Positions 13,681 through 27,042 of a stretch of DNA of 64,000 nt are shown here, in pieces. Origin of the DNA: Nymphaea colorata (lineage: Eukaryota; Streptophyta; Magnoliopsida; Nymphaeales; Nymphaeaceae); the NCBI RefSeq assembly GCF_008831285.2, contig NC_045138.2:18075934-18139933 (forward strand). Direction: 5' to 3'. The position numbers were made by a program, and so were the translations under genes. Positions within the stretch are counted from its first letter, which is position 1, and each line of letters starts with the position of its first letter. The notes below the pieces were generated by a model. That model had not been told where the DNA came from and did no database searches. It was given only the letters and a program-made list of their open reading frames with translations.

Positions 13681-16491
13681 CATGTAATCCCAACATCACA
13701 ATGTGGACTGATCTCATGCAAGGACAGACATATATACATGTTGAGCTTAGTCGATTTTCTAGTGTACCACATTGGTCGGACCCAGCTCCATAAGTTCCTG
13801 CGCAACTCTTGGCTTAAACTGAAGTCCAACTCCACCGCGTTCACTAGCTTGAGCTCGGCTCGATTGCTCTTAGAAAGACTTGAACACATCAGCTAAGGTT
13901 GACCCAAGTTTAGCAGAGATGAGTACTGAATAAATTTTTATTTAATGAGGACACTAGTGGGTTTTGAACTCAAAACCCAGCTCTTTTGAAGAGTCAACTG
14001 GGACTTTACTTGAGCCCAGCCTGCCAAACACAGCTTAGCTCGCTTATACATGCATCTTGTCGCTCTACCTTTGTTTGTCTATTGAATCGGTCGAGCATGG
14101 AGCTGAGTTACCGGAATTTGATTGCCCACGGACTTGATCAGATTCAATCCACAGTACCAGAAAATGATTCAAATTTGAAAACGACATGGATTTGAAGGTT
14201 AGTCATTTCACTATCGATTTAAATTTATTGGTACCAACTTAATCAATTGTCAACATTAATATGTTTGCGGTCCTCCGTAGCTATCACTGATGCATCTTTG
14301 TATTGGACGTGCCATGACCATGTATCCTACTATATGCTGTCATCTCGTCCATCTTATGCGCTTGATTGAGATCAATAATCTCATTCTCTTGTCCTTAACT
14401 TAGGCCCCATGTCATCCAGCTTTCCTGAAATTTTTTTCCTTGATCAGTTTTTGCACCCAGTTTTTACATTGATAAGTTCTCTTTCACGAAACTGCAAGGA
14501 AAGTTTTAATTGAGACTGCAATCCTTATTACAAGATCATTTTTTCATTATTTCAATGATTTGTAGACATAAAACTTTTATGTTTCATGAAATTCTCATTT
14601 TCGAACTATTGAATACATGTAGCATACTAAAATTCGTGGCATGTAGAATCTACGTCTATGTTTTTGAGAATAGATTGTTTGGCTCTTCATAACTATATTG
14701 GTTTCTTTTTGTTCATTATATAAATATATGTGTATGTGTGTGTATGTATATGCATAATGGTATGTCCTAACTAGTTAGAAGTTAAGACTGATAAGGAACA
14801 ATCATATATTTGATCTTTTCCAGGACGAGAGAAAAACAAGTAAAGAAAAAGTGATGGGACATTTTTTCGTCTAGTATTCCTTCACACATTTTATTCATTG
14901 TTTTCTCTCATCTACCAATGTAGAAAAGTTTGAAAGGCTAAAGTTTTTTATTATCTGTTTAGTTTATAAGTATACTTTGATTTCCCATTAAACCCCGTTA
15001 GCCTGATTAGTCGGCTTGACATATGACTATCAATTGGAAAAGTAGATCTGATCTCATGCATAAATCTGGTCGGGGTTTTTCCAAGATCAAAAGGAATAAA
15101 AAATCTCATTACGGGTCTCACAACTTGCTACATGGTACCAAAAGATTGTTCAAAGTTAGTGAGGGGCCCCTCGAAAAGCCAATGAATTATGTGAGTCTGC
15201 CTCCTTGTCCAGGATTGCATCACACGCTAAGGAATCCACTTTTTTCAATCATTAATAGTTGGATTTGAAATAAGAGCCCCATATAGTAGGGAAAATTTTC
15301 TTTTAAAGCCCATCGATTGGTTGTAAATTTAATAACCTCATTGATCAACAAATATGCTAATCTTTTAACATGGGACTTTGTTTTAAAGGCTGAGATTGAG
15401 CAGACATAATGTAAAAAGAGAACTCCCTTTATAAGGACAAAAAAAAAATTACATTGTTTAATGAAAATATCCCTCTCCTAGCATGGTCGAACACATGGCT
15501 TGTGTTAGACATCGAACATAGAACCCGCCTTCCCCAACCAAGAGATGAAAGGTATGTTGTTTGTTCAAAGGAAGTCGATGTAGTGGGTTTATATAAGCTA
15601 AAGCAGGCATAGACCTCAAAAGCAAGAGTACCAAGCTCAGGGTTTCACACTCTTGAGATTGCAATGAAGTTGCATGTCTTGAGTAAAATTTTACCGTGTT
15701 TGAAATAGAAAAGGCTCCATTTTCAAGTCAAGAACCTGCTTTTCCTTTTTCCTTTACACTCTTCATAGTGCTTTTAAACTTGGTTGCAAAATAATGATGA
15801 AAGGCTGCACTTATTTGTTAGTTGTTAATAAAAGTGAGGTTTTCATTCAAGAATCTCTTAAACATGAACCCCTTTTCTGAGAATTGCAGCCAAAGGATGG
15901 GCTGTTAAATGAAATTCCCCAAAAAACAATTTTATATTATGCACAAATTGTTCTCAATTTTTTCATGCCAGTACAAAACTAGGGTCATACTACGTCACAT
16001 GGGCATGCCATTTTTGATACGTAGAATAATATTATAAGTGACAGATGAAGGGACACATACTTTTATGCTTTATTGATGTTTAACATTTCTCACAATTTGT
16101 TAGCAATAGCAACAATGTGGAGAAATATGGAACCTGCATTTTAATCGTTCAAACAATTCTTCATCTTCCAATCACAATTGTGACAGCGTGATTCATTTCG
16201 TCACGAGTCATTCGAACTTGTCAAATCACTGGACATTTTTATTGAAAAGGAAATTTTTCATCTAGCTACGAGATTTTAGGCATAATCTGTATTGTACGAC
16301 CGAAACTTTAATAATCTCGCAGACGAGGGCCTCACATTTATAGTTTCATTTTTTTTTGAAAAGTGTGATCCTTTTTATTTTTTTTCCATGTACGTTCAAA
16401 TCGAAGAGCGGTAGTCTGCCTGCCGTAAAAAAGTATACTAGTTTTACCAACACTAATGAGATACAAACATGGCATTATTTTGAAAAATTAA

Positions 16492-16494
<3 letters not shown>

Positions 16495-16540
<46 letters not shown>
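16495..16540. repeat. (AT)n microsatellite
   Basis: An uninterrupted run of about 22 AT units. Confidence 0.95.
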
Positions 16541-17335
16541 CTTTGTACTTTGCCCTTTATGTTTCATCTATGTGTTTGAGTAGATAAATCCTTCAACCTC
16601 TCACAGCACATAGCCGATGCAATCATGCGATGAGTTTAATCGTGTTAGCTGCCGTGATTGAATGGAGTTTTGAATAGCAAGATGAATTCATCTCTTATAT
16701 ACACACATAAGAACATAGGTAGTTATTTTGAACTTTATATACCGGAAGGAATCATTTGAGTAGACAATGGAGATTAAGTTGAAAAATATGGAAACTATCT
16801 ATATTTTCAAATAAGAACAAAATAGAGAGGAAAAAGAAAACTGATCAATTTCCTTAAACGAGGAACCTTGTCTCATTTGAAGAATATTTCAACTTCTTGA
16901 ATTACTTGATTTCCAGATTTTCAACCAAATCTCTACTATTATAATTAACAGCTTACTTAGTTTCTACTAAATATGTTATATAAAGGTTTAGTATAGCTAT
17001 TTGCACGTGCTAGACATTTAGATGTTATATGAACAACAAAAATCTTAGCCTTTAAGATAGGCAGTTGAGATAAAAACAATAAAAAAAAAATAGAAAAAAA
17101 AAAGTGAACTAATGATAGCTGACAAAAAAACACCATCACATTTTTCTTCTGGCTTTTCTCTCAACAGCCTATCTAGAAAAAATGAAAAATTCTAAGTTGT
17201 TATATATTATCCATCTAACAGTACCCTCTCTCTCTCTCCCTCTCTTTCTCTCTCCCCGTTATTCTCCCTTTGTTTTATTCGTACTTCTTTCTAAAGTAGT
17301 GTTGGATTGCTGAAATTGTGCTCCATATCACGAGG

Positions 17336-17825
17336 GTGTAGGCTCACCTTTGAATCGAGTGAAGAAAACCAGACTTCTAAGTCCTATGCCTTCGATTCTC
17401 TCTTTTTAGTTCTCAAGGTTAAAAGGTCCAAGACTTTTTCAAGTGTTTTTTATTGTCCTTCGTAAGTAAAGTTAGCCTTTTCATGAAATAAATAATAATT
17501 TTTTGGTATTTTGAGCTTAGAAAAACAGCTTTTTTCTAATATAATAATAAAAGTATAATCTAAATAAATAAAAAGGGTTATGAAGTGTAGAGTTTACCTT
17601 CGAATCGAGTGAAGAAAACCAAACTGCCATGCCTTTGACTCTCTCTTTTTAGTTCTCAAGGTTTCAACGTCCATGAACTGCAGAAAAGTGTCTAAGACTT
17701 TTTCCAAGTGTATTTGGTTGTTAGCCTTTACATGAAATAGATATTAATTTTTGGTATTTTGAGCTTATATAAATAACATTGTTCTAATATAATAATAAAA
17801 AACAATTTAAATAAAGCATGAAGTC
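17336..17825 (+). repeat. Two-copy tandem repeat, about 245-bp unit
   Basis: Copy 1 (17,336-17,584) and copy 2 (17,585-17,825) share, in the same order, CGAGTGAAGAAAACCA, CTCTCTTTTTAGTTCTCAAGG, a GACTTTTTC.AAGTGT block, TTTTTGGTATTTTGAGCTTA and TCTAATATAATAATAAAA. Each has small insertions relative to the other. This is a direct duplication of non-coding DNA upstream of the EPFL gene. Confidence 0.85.
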
Positions 17826-18049
17826 ATGTTACCGTAAATGAGGAGGTACTTCAGTCATTTGACAGATGAAACCCCCAATCAGCAATCCCACTCGTGTCTG
17901 ATGCCAGTCACGGTTTTCTTTTTTCTTATATTGGGGAAAAAAAAATTAATATCCGCCATTGACTGAGAGAACTTCATGTAAAAATCACCTCAGAAATGAA
18001 AAAAATGAAAAACAAAAACAAAAAGGGAACAATAAAAATAAGTTTTTAA

Positions 18050-18370
18050 AAGAGATAAAACACCAATAATAGTTCAATCGAGCCTATACTCTTTGTCTCC
18101 TCTTCCTTTCTCCCTGCCTCCCTCCGCATCTGTTCTTCGCTGTTTTCTCTCTGACTGCCGTTACTGTCTCAGACTATCGTTTCTGCAACTTCTCCCGTCT
18201 TCACTAGTCCCTCTCTCCCTTCATCTATAAGCTTTCTTTTTCTTGGTCTTCCTTGAGAGAGAGTGAGAGAGAGAAGGAGGGAGAGAGAAAAGAAGAAGAA
18301 GAAGAAGAAGAAGCATAGACGCCATCCGCCCTCCTTCCTCCTCTCTATTTGGTGCCACAGTTCAGCGGCC
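18050..18370 (+). promoter_or_regulatory. CT-rich leader of the EPFL gene
   Basis: The 300 bases before the start codon are strongly pyrimidine-rich (CTCTTCCTTTCTCCCTGCCTCCCTCC and similar) and end in a GA-rich stretch with a (GAA)n run at 18,293-18,313. Such CT/GA-rich tracts are common in plant 5' leaders. I infer the 5' UTR or core promoter here; no clear TATA box can be fixed. Confidence 0.4.
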
Positions 18371-20755
18371 ATGGCTGCAAAAGGATGGTGGAAGGCCGCC
18401 TGGACACCGGGCATCGGGCGGATCCTTCTCCTCTCAGCTGTGATCCTGATCCTAGTTGCTGCGGCGGCGGCGACGGTGGTGGTGGACAATAGAAGACGGC
18501 CTCCCGGTGAGCAGCCTTCTTCCCCGCCCATTAAATCCTTGACTATCTTTTGCTTCCATTAATCACCTCCCCACCTCCCTCTTCTCTTTCCCTCACTCAC
18601 TCTCTCTCTCTCGCTGTGTGTCAACAGGTGTTGCATTAATGGTGAAAACTGACCAGCATCAAATTCAGAGACTAATCGAAGAGGTGCCTGTCGTCTCCCC
18701 TCTAGGATCTTCTCTGTCTACAGTTTCAGTGAGAATGTTAAGTTTGTTTATATATTTAATCAAGATGATTAGGGTTTGATTAAGAAGAGCCATAGTCAGA
18801 GAGGGAACAGGGGCAACTCGGTCATTTTCCTAAAACTTCAAGAACCCCAAGAAAGATTTTGAAGGAAATCTTAAACATTAAGTGCAAGGAAGGTACTGCC
18901 TTTCACCAAAACCAAAGTCGAAATTCTGCTGCTCCCTGCCAAAATTTCCTAAAATATCCTTCCCAAGCGTGTGCTCATGACATGCATATCTTTCCCTCCT
19001 TTAATTGGGGTTGTTGTCAGAGCGCTCTTATGAAATTTAGTGCTGTTTCTTGTCTTGGGGATTGTTGCAGTCTTGGAGTTCTATATGGGAGTCCCCATGG
19101 CTCTTTGTGCCTGCTCCCTTTTGTTTTCTCTTTCTAAAACCTTCTTGACCAATGAAGAAAAACCCTGATTTTCATTTCTTAAGTCAGTTAACTTAGGGTT
19201 TAGTCTAATTTCTTTTGTTGGTAGATTTGCTTGGACCATCTAGTATTTGTAAAGAACCAAAACACAATAACTGATCTAAAATCTGCATCTTCAACATGCT
19301 CTCCTCTATTTATTCATTGTTATACTATACAGCCTTTTTGTATCCCTCTCTACCAAGAAAAGAAAATGCTCTTCTACTGCTGTACCTTATTAAAGTGTAG
19401 CACTTCTCTAACTTGGAAACTCACTGGCTAGCTGTAGATGTGCAAAAGCGTTTGTAGCTAGGCATGCAATAGGCATGTTTAGGCTGAGGTGGGTCAATAG
19501 GGAAAAAGACCATCGCTGGGCTCCATGGCAGTGTGCCAAACTTTGCTGGTGGGGAGATCTAGGGTTCATGCCTTTGGGCACTTTTCAAGGAAAGATGAGG
19601 AATCAAGAGTTTGGAGGCCTTAATCAGCGCTTTTTCTTCAGCAGAAAAGAGAAAAAAAGTTGAGAGTTGTCCTTGGTTTGCCCCCCCTTAGGCATCACAT
19701 TGGGCATATGGCATCTAAATTGGGCTTCATATCTCTTGTTTTGTAAAAGAATCAAGACACTAAAATGTCTCTAGCATATTGGGACTCCTAATGAAGTGAG
19801 TACCCAATTAGTGGTTTTGATGGCACAGCGCCTATCAATCATGTACAAATATTGTCATATATATGACTATTGTTCTTAAACAGTGAGGGTCAATGAAACT
19901 AAAGCTGAAACTCCCCTCCTTCTCCTTGCTCGCAGGATCAAGAACTGTGCCGATACCAGGTAGTTAATGATTTGAGCAATAGAAAAAGCAATGATCAGCA
20001 TTTAAAGAAAGAGATCATGAGTTTGAGTTTCAGAAGATATAGGGAAAATAAATCTAAGTTAGAGGATTGCCAGTGCAAGCCCATGTTTTTTTTTTTTTCT
20101 TTGTATGAAAAGATTTTATCTCCGATTGATCTGAAATCGACAACACTAGAATGAACCCCTCAGTTCTACCTGATGATGAATCGACGGATGAATTTGTATG
20201 CTGCCATTCTTTCAGTCGTCCTTGCTGCTGAAGGCCTTTGTCTAAATTCATCAATCTGGATGCCTTGCTCACCGTGAAAATAGCCTTTGTCCTGGCCGAA
20301 TATGGCATCTTGGCTTTTATTTTATTGGTGGGCGGACAGCCCCGTGTTCTTGAAATGACAAATACACCCTTCCCCTCCATCTTTTTATTTAGTGATTAGG
20401 AAGGTTGGGTTGTAAGGATATGCCCAATCAAATTCATTCATAAGAAATGCTAACCCAAGCTGTTGCATTGCAGTGGAGAGTGCAGGGCCGGGAGGAGTCC
20501 CAGACGTGGCAGCCTTCTTTGCTGCCCCACCGCGGCAGTGGCAGCGGCAGCGGTGGTGGTGGCGGCAGTAGAGATTTCAAGAGCAAGAAGAGACAATTGA
20601 TCGGGTCATGGCCGCCCACATGTAGAGCCAAGTGCGGTGGGTGCGCGCCTTGCCAGGCGGTCCATGTCCCAATCCAACCAGGCCGGAGCAGCCCACTTGA
20701 GTACTACCCGGAGGCTTGGAGGTGCAAGTGTAGGAACAAGCTCTTCCTGCCCTAG
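18371..20755 (+). CDS. EPF-like secreted cysteine-rich peptide (EPFL4/5/6 type), four exons
   Basis: This gene encodes a secreted peptide of the EPIDERMAL PATTERNING FACTOR-like family. Members resembling EPFL4/6 are apoplastic ligands of ERECTA-family receptor kinases that steer stem and inflorescence growth and stomatal patterning. Predicted exons are 18,371-18,506, 18,628-18,683, 19,936-19,959 and 20,474-20,755; all introns are GT-AG, phases agree, and the product is 165 aa. Residues about 16-36 form a hydrophobic signal segment (ILLLSAVILILVAAAAA). The last exon carries a Gly/Ser-rich stretch, a basic KKRQ site and the mature domain: GSWPPTC, KCGGCAPC, VHVPIQPG, EYYPEAWRCKC and a C-terminal NKLFLP. 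It has six cysteines (about residues 122, 126, 129, 132, 156, 158). The mature domain is convincing; the 56-nt and 24-nt middle exons, especially the weak donor GAG|GTGCCT, are less certain. Confidence 0.85.
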
Positions 20756-22689
20756 ACATAGACAATTCTGCTCTGGACTGCCCCAATTCCAAAACTGCCC
20801 CCGGCCATCCACAAAACAGAGGTTCACATGGGACATATATTTGTCCGCAAATTAAAGGCCCATGAGAATGAAAATACTGAGAAAACATAGGTACTGAAGA
20901 GGAATAAGTGAGAAGTAAGGGCGGTGCCGGGAAATCAAAGGAAAGACAGGGTGGTGTCAATGTTTGGCACGTGAGGGGGCGTACCCTTTTTTTTGTGTAC
21001 AGGCTTTATACGCGTACGGAGGTGTTGGAGAAAGGGTTGCATGTGTATGGCGTTTGTTGTCATACATTGTTTTGTCGCTCAGCCAATTTGGTGCGGCCAT
21101 CTCTTTTTCACCAACTTCTGGGGAAGGGCAAAATTCCTCGGTATTGTAACACTCTTTACAGCGGTAAAAAAAAAAAGAGGCAGGGTTAAAAATTTGGAGT
21201 ATTTGTATCCCATGTATATTTTTTTATGAGCTTTTGATTTCTTGTTTATTTTTTGAAGTTGTAAATGTCGTCTGCTAATATGTTTCTTTTAATTTCGATG
21301 CAACGAGAAAATAAGAAGGTTCTGTTTTTACGTGGCACTTTCAAATTAAGGATGATACGACCAAAATATGGTCCTTCAAATAGTTCTAAAAACTTGGTAT
21401 ATATACCTTAATAGCAAATACGCCTAAGCAGAAATATTTTGTGAGTATTTCTTGAATTTACCCAAAATATTGAGCATATATTTATCAACATTAGAATTAT
21501 TGTTCCATGAGCTATAAGATTTACGATAAATTCATGAGACATTCACAAAATATTCATGTCGCCATACCATCCATCCCTCATACATATGTGTGTTTAATGA
21601 ACTTACCTTGAAGCTGAAATAAAATATTAGACATTTGTTACATGAATTTATATTGATTTTAACGCAGATTCATGAAACATTTATACCTTATTTCTATTGG
21701 CCCCTTAGTTTTTAAACAAGCATCTAGGATGTCACCAAACATGCTTTTAAAAACTCACAAAATACTATTTGAAAATGAGTAAATAACAAATCACCACTTA
21801 ACTTTTTCACCGCTAGAAACACTCAACCTTCTCTTGTAATTCTTAAATTGTCACCTAAATGCCAATTGAAAAACATAATTAAAAAAACGACCTATCTAAA
21901 AACAGAATATATATAAAAAAAAGGATTATAAGGAAACAAGAAAAGCTCCATGAACACAAAAAAAACAAAAAGATACCACCACTCCAACAGTAACGTGTAG
22001 GGTCTTCCAAGACATTTGTGAAGATCTCGAGAGACATTGTTGGAGTTAGATGACCTCTTCCGCCGTCGGATCCGCATTTGCGATAGATATGAACTTGGTA
22101 AACATGATAACTCGACAAAGTTTTTGTATTATTGTACATGATATCTGAAAGAGACCCTTTTGTATTGCTTCGCGACATGTAGGCAACCTGACAGGCTTTT
22201 GAATTTATTTTTAACGTCCGGACGTCTCAAAGCAGTTCATCTTCTTGTTTCTAATTTAATGAAGGTTAGAGACTTGCCACAATCATGTAATCAACAAATC
22301 GAGGCTTTGCCATTGACAAGTACTTTGCTTGGCTTCTGGCCTTCTGGTTTAACTAATTCATTCTTCTTTTGGGTTGGTGCTTGTGTCATTCAATATTATT
22401 CGTTGGAAGAAACAGCTTTTAGTTGATCACATATAATTCCATTCAGCGACAGAGCCAAGAATTTAATTACTAAGAACTTATGCCCATTGTTTGGAACAGC
22501 ACTGTCAATGTAATTTTTTTTTTTTTTTGCTTTTTCAGTTGGAAAGAAGTGAGAGTGCATGTGCCATCTGACCTCAATGTCGCTTCACCACTGATCTATA
22601 GTCAGTAATGAAATTCTGAAAACCTTATTAAAATTCTTTTACACAGTGTTTTCATGTATGCATGTCATGCAAAGACAGAGCCACAACAT

Positions 22690-22870
22690 AATGACCAGCG
22701 GCGGAGCCAGGAATGTTGGGCTGAGAGAAACTAAATATAAAGTGGACAGTGCTATATATAAATGAACATATTTTATAAAATATTAGCATGAAAACAAAGA
22801 GATTTTATGGGGCTGGTGTGGGCAACATGTGACTCCACCACATACATATAATGACCTTAAACAACTTAAT
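22690..22870 (+). repeat. GGCGGAGCCA-family repeat
   Basis: It starts AGCGGCGGAGCCAGGAAT and continues AT-rich to TGGTGTGGGCAACATGTGACTCC. Start words of the same kind recur at about 27,862, 32,473, 40,994 and 43,770, and the GTGTGGGCA word recurs at 7,013, 11,668 and 45,177. This suggests a dispersed element family, class unknown. Confidence 0.45.
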
Positions 22871-25516
22871 CTTTTTATATTCATTTAACATTTTTTTTTT
22901 TAAACTTGGGGGAGAAGCACCCTCGTGCTGATAGCAGGACGTAAAACTCTCAAAACCATTCCCCGGCACCGCATAGGTTTTGTAATCCACCAGCTTGGCC
23001 AATAGGCAGACACCTCCAAGGTTTGAACCAGAGGCTGCTGGCTCAACTAGGTGTACACAACTGATGAGAGCTTTTGCAGTTTTGATTCTTTCAAAAATTT
23101 ATTTGTTTCTAAAAAAATTGAACTTCTTGCAAAAAAACATACTCAACTTGTCCAGTAAAAACATGCTTAAGTTTGTAATTTTTTTTTTTCATTTAGCCAC
23201 TTATTTCATACGTAATCTAATTGGGTGATTTGTAAGCGTAAACATTTTTTGGGTAAGCGAGAAACAAAAAAACTGACACCCTAGCCTTATATTTCTCGTG
23301 CTCCAAGTCCTGAGCTGCATCGGTGCCTTATACGGGCTCAATGTACTTGATACAGTGCTTTCAATTACTTCAAGCACCAGAACATAGCAATTAAACAAGG
23401 AACGTGCCTTATTATCTACCTCTAATTGTATACCCTTGCGAACTTTCAAATTAAGTTTTTTTTAAAAGAAAGAAAAGGATAGATAAGAAGGAAGGTAGAA
23501 CCAAGAAAGTGATGGGATGAAAATCGCGGTAATTTCCAAAGGAATTTACAAAGGCAAATGTCTACGTCTAACAATTGAAATGACGAATAAAGTGTGTGTA
23601 TGTAGAAAGAGAGATGGAGAGAATGAGAGGAGAAAGCGTGTGATAGAGAGGGAAGGTTTGTGCCGTCACTTCAATAAACAAATTAAAGTAAGTGAGGTCA
23701 GCCTATAATATGCACAGCCAGACTGCTGTTGTCGTTATCGCTCTCTTATAGGCTGTACCAGCCCTAACTCATCTTAACCCTCGAATGAAAACGATGCCTG
23801 CGGATGCAAGGTTCAAGATTTAAGCATTTCTTTGCTTTTTTTTAAAAAAAAAATATAATGCCAATGAATTTTTAAATGAAGATAGAAAATAGCAAATAAA
23901 AACACCAGCCCAATTGTTTATCATGCCTATTACTTTTATAGGTTAGCATAGGACCCTTTAATTTAAAGGTGGTGGTGGAACCACGATGACCTAACACCTC
24001 ACCCCAAAGAACCGAGAGTTGAAAAAGAGGAAGAAGGCTAGAAGCACATTTTATCTTAGGTACTGCAACGAACACCATAAGGCATCACACTCATATTAAT
24101 GCCACCATGTAAAGTAGTCAGTTCGACCAGTTATGCTATGTTCCGTTAAAACTATTTAAACATGATAAATAATAAAACATAGGTTTTGAGTATTCTCTCG
24201 GTTTAGGGTTTCGATCGTTCTAACTTGTGTAGCTGCCTCCATGTCAAGGTACACATGAGGTACCTCGAAGTCGAAAGCCTGGAATCCAGGTTCACATGAT
24301 CATTTTAACTTGTGTAGACTTCAGAGTTCAGAGTTGAAGGGAGTAACTGTAAGCTCACCCAAGTTCCAAGTTCCCCCTCATCTGAAAGCCTTCAATCAAG
24401 TCCCAATCTAATCATTCATTTTATTGAGCTTTTACTGGTATTGTCCTCATAAAGCTTGGAGTTTAAAGTTCATGGGCTTTAGAACAATGGTAGTCACACA
24501 AGAAAAACATGGGAAGGTCAGGAAAAAACACAACTTTTCATGCTAGCTGCTAATTAGGTTACCAAGTCTCTCGAATTTTCTTCGTAAGAGTGCTCTTGCA
24601 GTGGGAAAAGCGAATATTGGTACAAGAACTCAAACCAGTGCGAGCTGGTGTGGGCCGAGAGTGAGCCTTGTTTATTAAACGATAGAAAGTATTTTGGTAG
24701 GAGGCCAGTTCCTAGTTCAAATCTAAGTGGCACTAGCGCCTTGCAAAAGCCGATGCGCGGCACAGCTTTGGGTTAAAGGAGAATGACATTGTGGGTTTTA
24801 CACCCTGTGTGAGCAATGAAATCTTATTGGGGATGGTTTCCCCCAAGTAAAATGAAAGGGAAAAAGAAAAAAAAGCAAAGTATTTTGGTAGTGTCAAGAA
24901 GAACAGAGATATCTTCACTAAGGCTGACAAAAGATACCAACAGCCCAATGCTGTGATTGATTAAGTTTATGTTTAACTTCTAAAACTAAGCACATTTTGC
25001 AACAGAAACCCAAGAAAATAATAAAAATGGCATATGTGGACAGTACTCCACAAACAATATAAAACCCATCTGATTGAAAATATAACTATGGCCAGCTGCT
25101 AACTATGGTTAAATAAGATGACCAAGGATTTGCTTTAAATGAGTAAATGTCAACAATTTATGACACTAATCAATTGCTTATAACTCAAATAAGTACATGT
25201 AACATAAAAAGAATGGAAAAGGAAAAGCAAAGCATGTTTCCTCCCTTTCAATTTGTTGATTCTGACAAAAACAGCTCCCTTCAAGTATATATATGTGCCT
25301 AACAGAGGTCCTCTACTTCAGTACCGTGCACCCAGTCATGGTATTTGGCCTTTGAGAACTGTAGGGTATCCAACATAAGGACAGGCCATAAGGGCCATCT
25401 TTTGCAGGCAGACATAACTGAGAGTTCCGCAGATCAAAACCTCCACTGGTGCATCATTATCCTTTCACTGAGCTGAGGCCTCAACATTTAAATTTCGAAA
25501 ACAAGTTCTGAAACTT

Positions 25517-25650
25517 GCCAGCTTTCTGCAGCTACGTAGGGCCATCATACTGGACGCCATTAACAGTAACTTCTCAATTTCAAGGTGGCCTTGCATGGTA
25601 ACACGAATTGCCGTTATTTTGGAAGGTTCATGATGCTTTTAGTTTGGCGA
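25517..25650 (+). repeat. Diverged repeat shared with 32.65-32.79 kb
   Basis: The order of words GCCAGCTTT, AGGG.CCA.CATAC, GCGCCATTAA/GACGCCATTAA, TTTCA.G.TGCCTTGC, TTATTTT..AAGGTTCATGAT and CTTT.AGTTTGG matches 32,650-32,790 in the same orientation at roughly 70 percent identity. It is probably a fragment of an old interspersed element. Confidence 0.55.
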
Positions 25651-26893
25651 TCCTTATATCATGGTATCATTTGTTTCTTAGACTTAATTTTGAACTGATC
25701 AGTATTTCACACGGAAGGAACAGTACTGCAGCTCTGCTTCTTTTTGTGTCTTTTTCAGGTAAGAGGGAGAGAACTGCACCTCTGACTGAGAGGCCGAACC
25801 CCCGGTCTTCTTCCACCTTGCCCTTCAGGGTCGAAAGCTGTTTTAGAACCTCGAATAGTAGCACATGCCACCATTTGAGATCCATAAAAGTAGTTTATTA
25901 GAGCGTGACAGTGACTACGAGTTGGATTCTAAACCCATACCCTGTTTTTCATGAGCCACATTGCTGATCGGTCGCGCTACGCCTCTCTAGGTATGTGATA
26001 TCATACAACTCTGTGGACTCGGACCTAAAGTAGTTCTGACTTGACCTAATTGAAGGTTTATCAGATTTAGAGGTAACCAGATCGTTCAAACATCAAATCA
26101 GAATATCTCTGATTAGCTTGACTTGGAGTGTGCATGTTAATCAGGTCCGGATTCCGCTTAGATTTGGATCACTAACGAGTACGATTTTGGCAACAATGTG
26201 TCATTTAACACACATGGATTTAGTGGGACATCAAACCAAACAGGTTTACCGTCTTAACTATTAATTTTTTCTTCATTACTTAAACCAGATAATTACCAGA
26301 AAAGTAAGAAGATAAATTATCACGAGATTTAGTCTATTTACCGTTATTTTCCCGTTAAAATCCTTTGCCAGTCGTACTATGGGCTATGACATCAAGATTG
26401 TGAGGTAGTACCAGAAAAAGGAGGGTGGGGCCCTAAGGTGGGGTCCATCTTGGAATCTAACTAGGGTTCTGAGTGGCAGCCCATGGTGCACCCAAGGGGT
26501 GAAATGGTTCTGGTTTGGGTCAAATGACTAATAATTGTGCTAAAAAAAACTGTTGTGAATCACTGTCACATTTGAGTCTCTTATGAACCATAATAGTAAG
26601 TTCCGAAGCAAGTTCTGTGAACCACCAGGATGGTCGACACAAAAGAGAGCAGTAGCTTCTCTTAGGGGTTGGTGGACACACTGGAGAAAAGAACAGTGGC
26701 CTATCTTCAGGGCAGCAGAAAAAACCATTTACCCTTAGGTAGGGTTTCGCAGAACAAGATTAAAATCCTGAGATCAAAATCACAGGATTTTTAATCTTGG
26801 AATCAAAATAATGGGAATTTGCATCCTATTCTAGAAACAGGTAGTGTTTGTTTAGCCTGGATTATAATCTGTTGGATGTACATCCAGTATTTG

Positions 26894-27042
26894 TTGAGAA
26901 TCTGCAAAACAATTTGGACCGTTGATCTAGTTACAGAGAATCTGCAAACAATTTGGACCGTTGATCTAGTTACAGAGAATATGCAAAACAATTTGGACCG
27001 TTGAATCTAGTTAAGAATCTGCAAAACAATTTGGACCGTTGA
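26894..27042 (+). repeat. Minisatellite, about 40-bp unit, four copies
   Basis: GAATCTGCAAAACAATTTGG followed by ACCGTTGATCTAGTTA is repeated four times with one- to few-base differences; the third and fourth units carry a small insertion and deletion. The short open frames seen on both strands are the repeat translated. Confidence 0.9.

Larger units (their letters stand above)
1..18050. other. Gene-poor spacer with dispersed repeats
   Basis: No gene could be supported in this 18-kb stretch. Open frames are short (under 100 codons), lack recognisable motifs and mostly coincide with repeats. It holds microsatellites, copies of two dispersed repeat families (ends resembling CAGCCCTA and GGCGGAGCCA), small tandem duplications and a GC-rich island near 12.3-12.6 kb; these are listed separately. 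The frame at 5,434-5,673 (+, 79 codons, Lys/Arg-rich middle) was considered but has no recognised domain and no splice context. Confidence 0.6.

Noticed and set aside
18169-18531. 120-codon minus-strand frame over the EPFL leader and exon 1
   Set aside because: Its content is translated CT/GA simple sequence and the antisense of the signal peptide.
23015-23060. GGTTCAAACC on the minus strand, resembling a tRNA B box; a weaker one near 24,715
   Set aside because: No A box at the right distance and no cloverleaf could be drawn, so neither a tRNA gene nor a SINE is supported.
26894-27042. Direct repeats that might suggest a CRISPR-like array
   Set aside because: The units are contiguous without unique spacers, and the genome is a plant's; it is a minisatellite.
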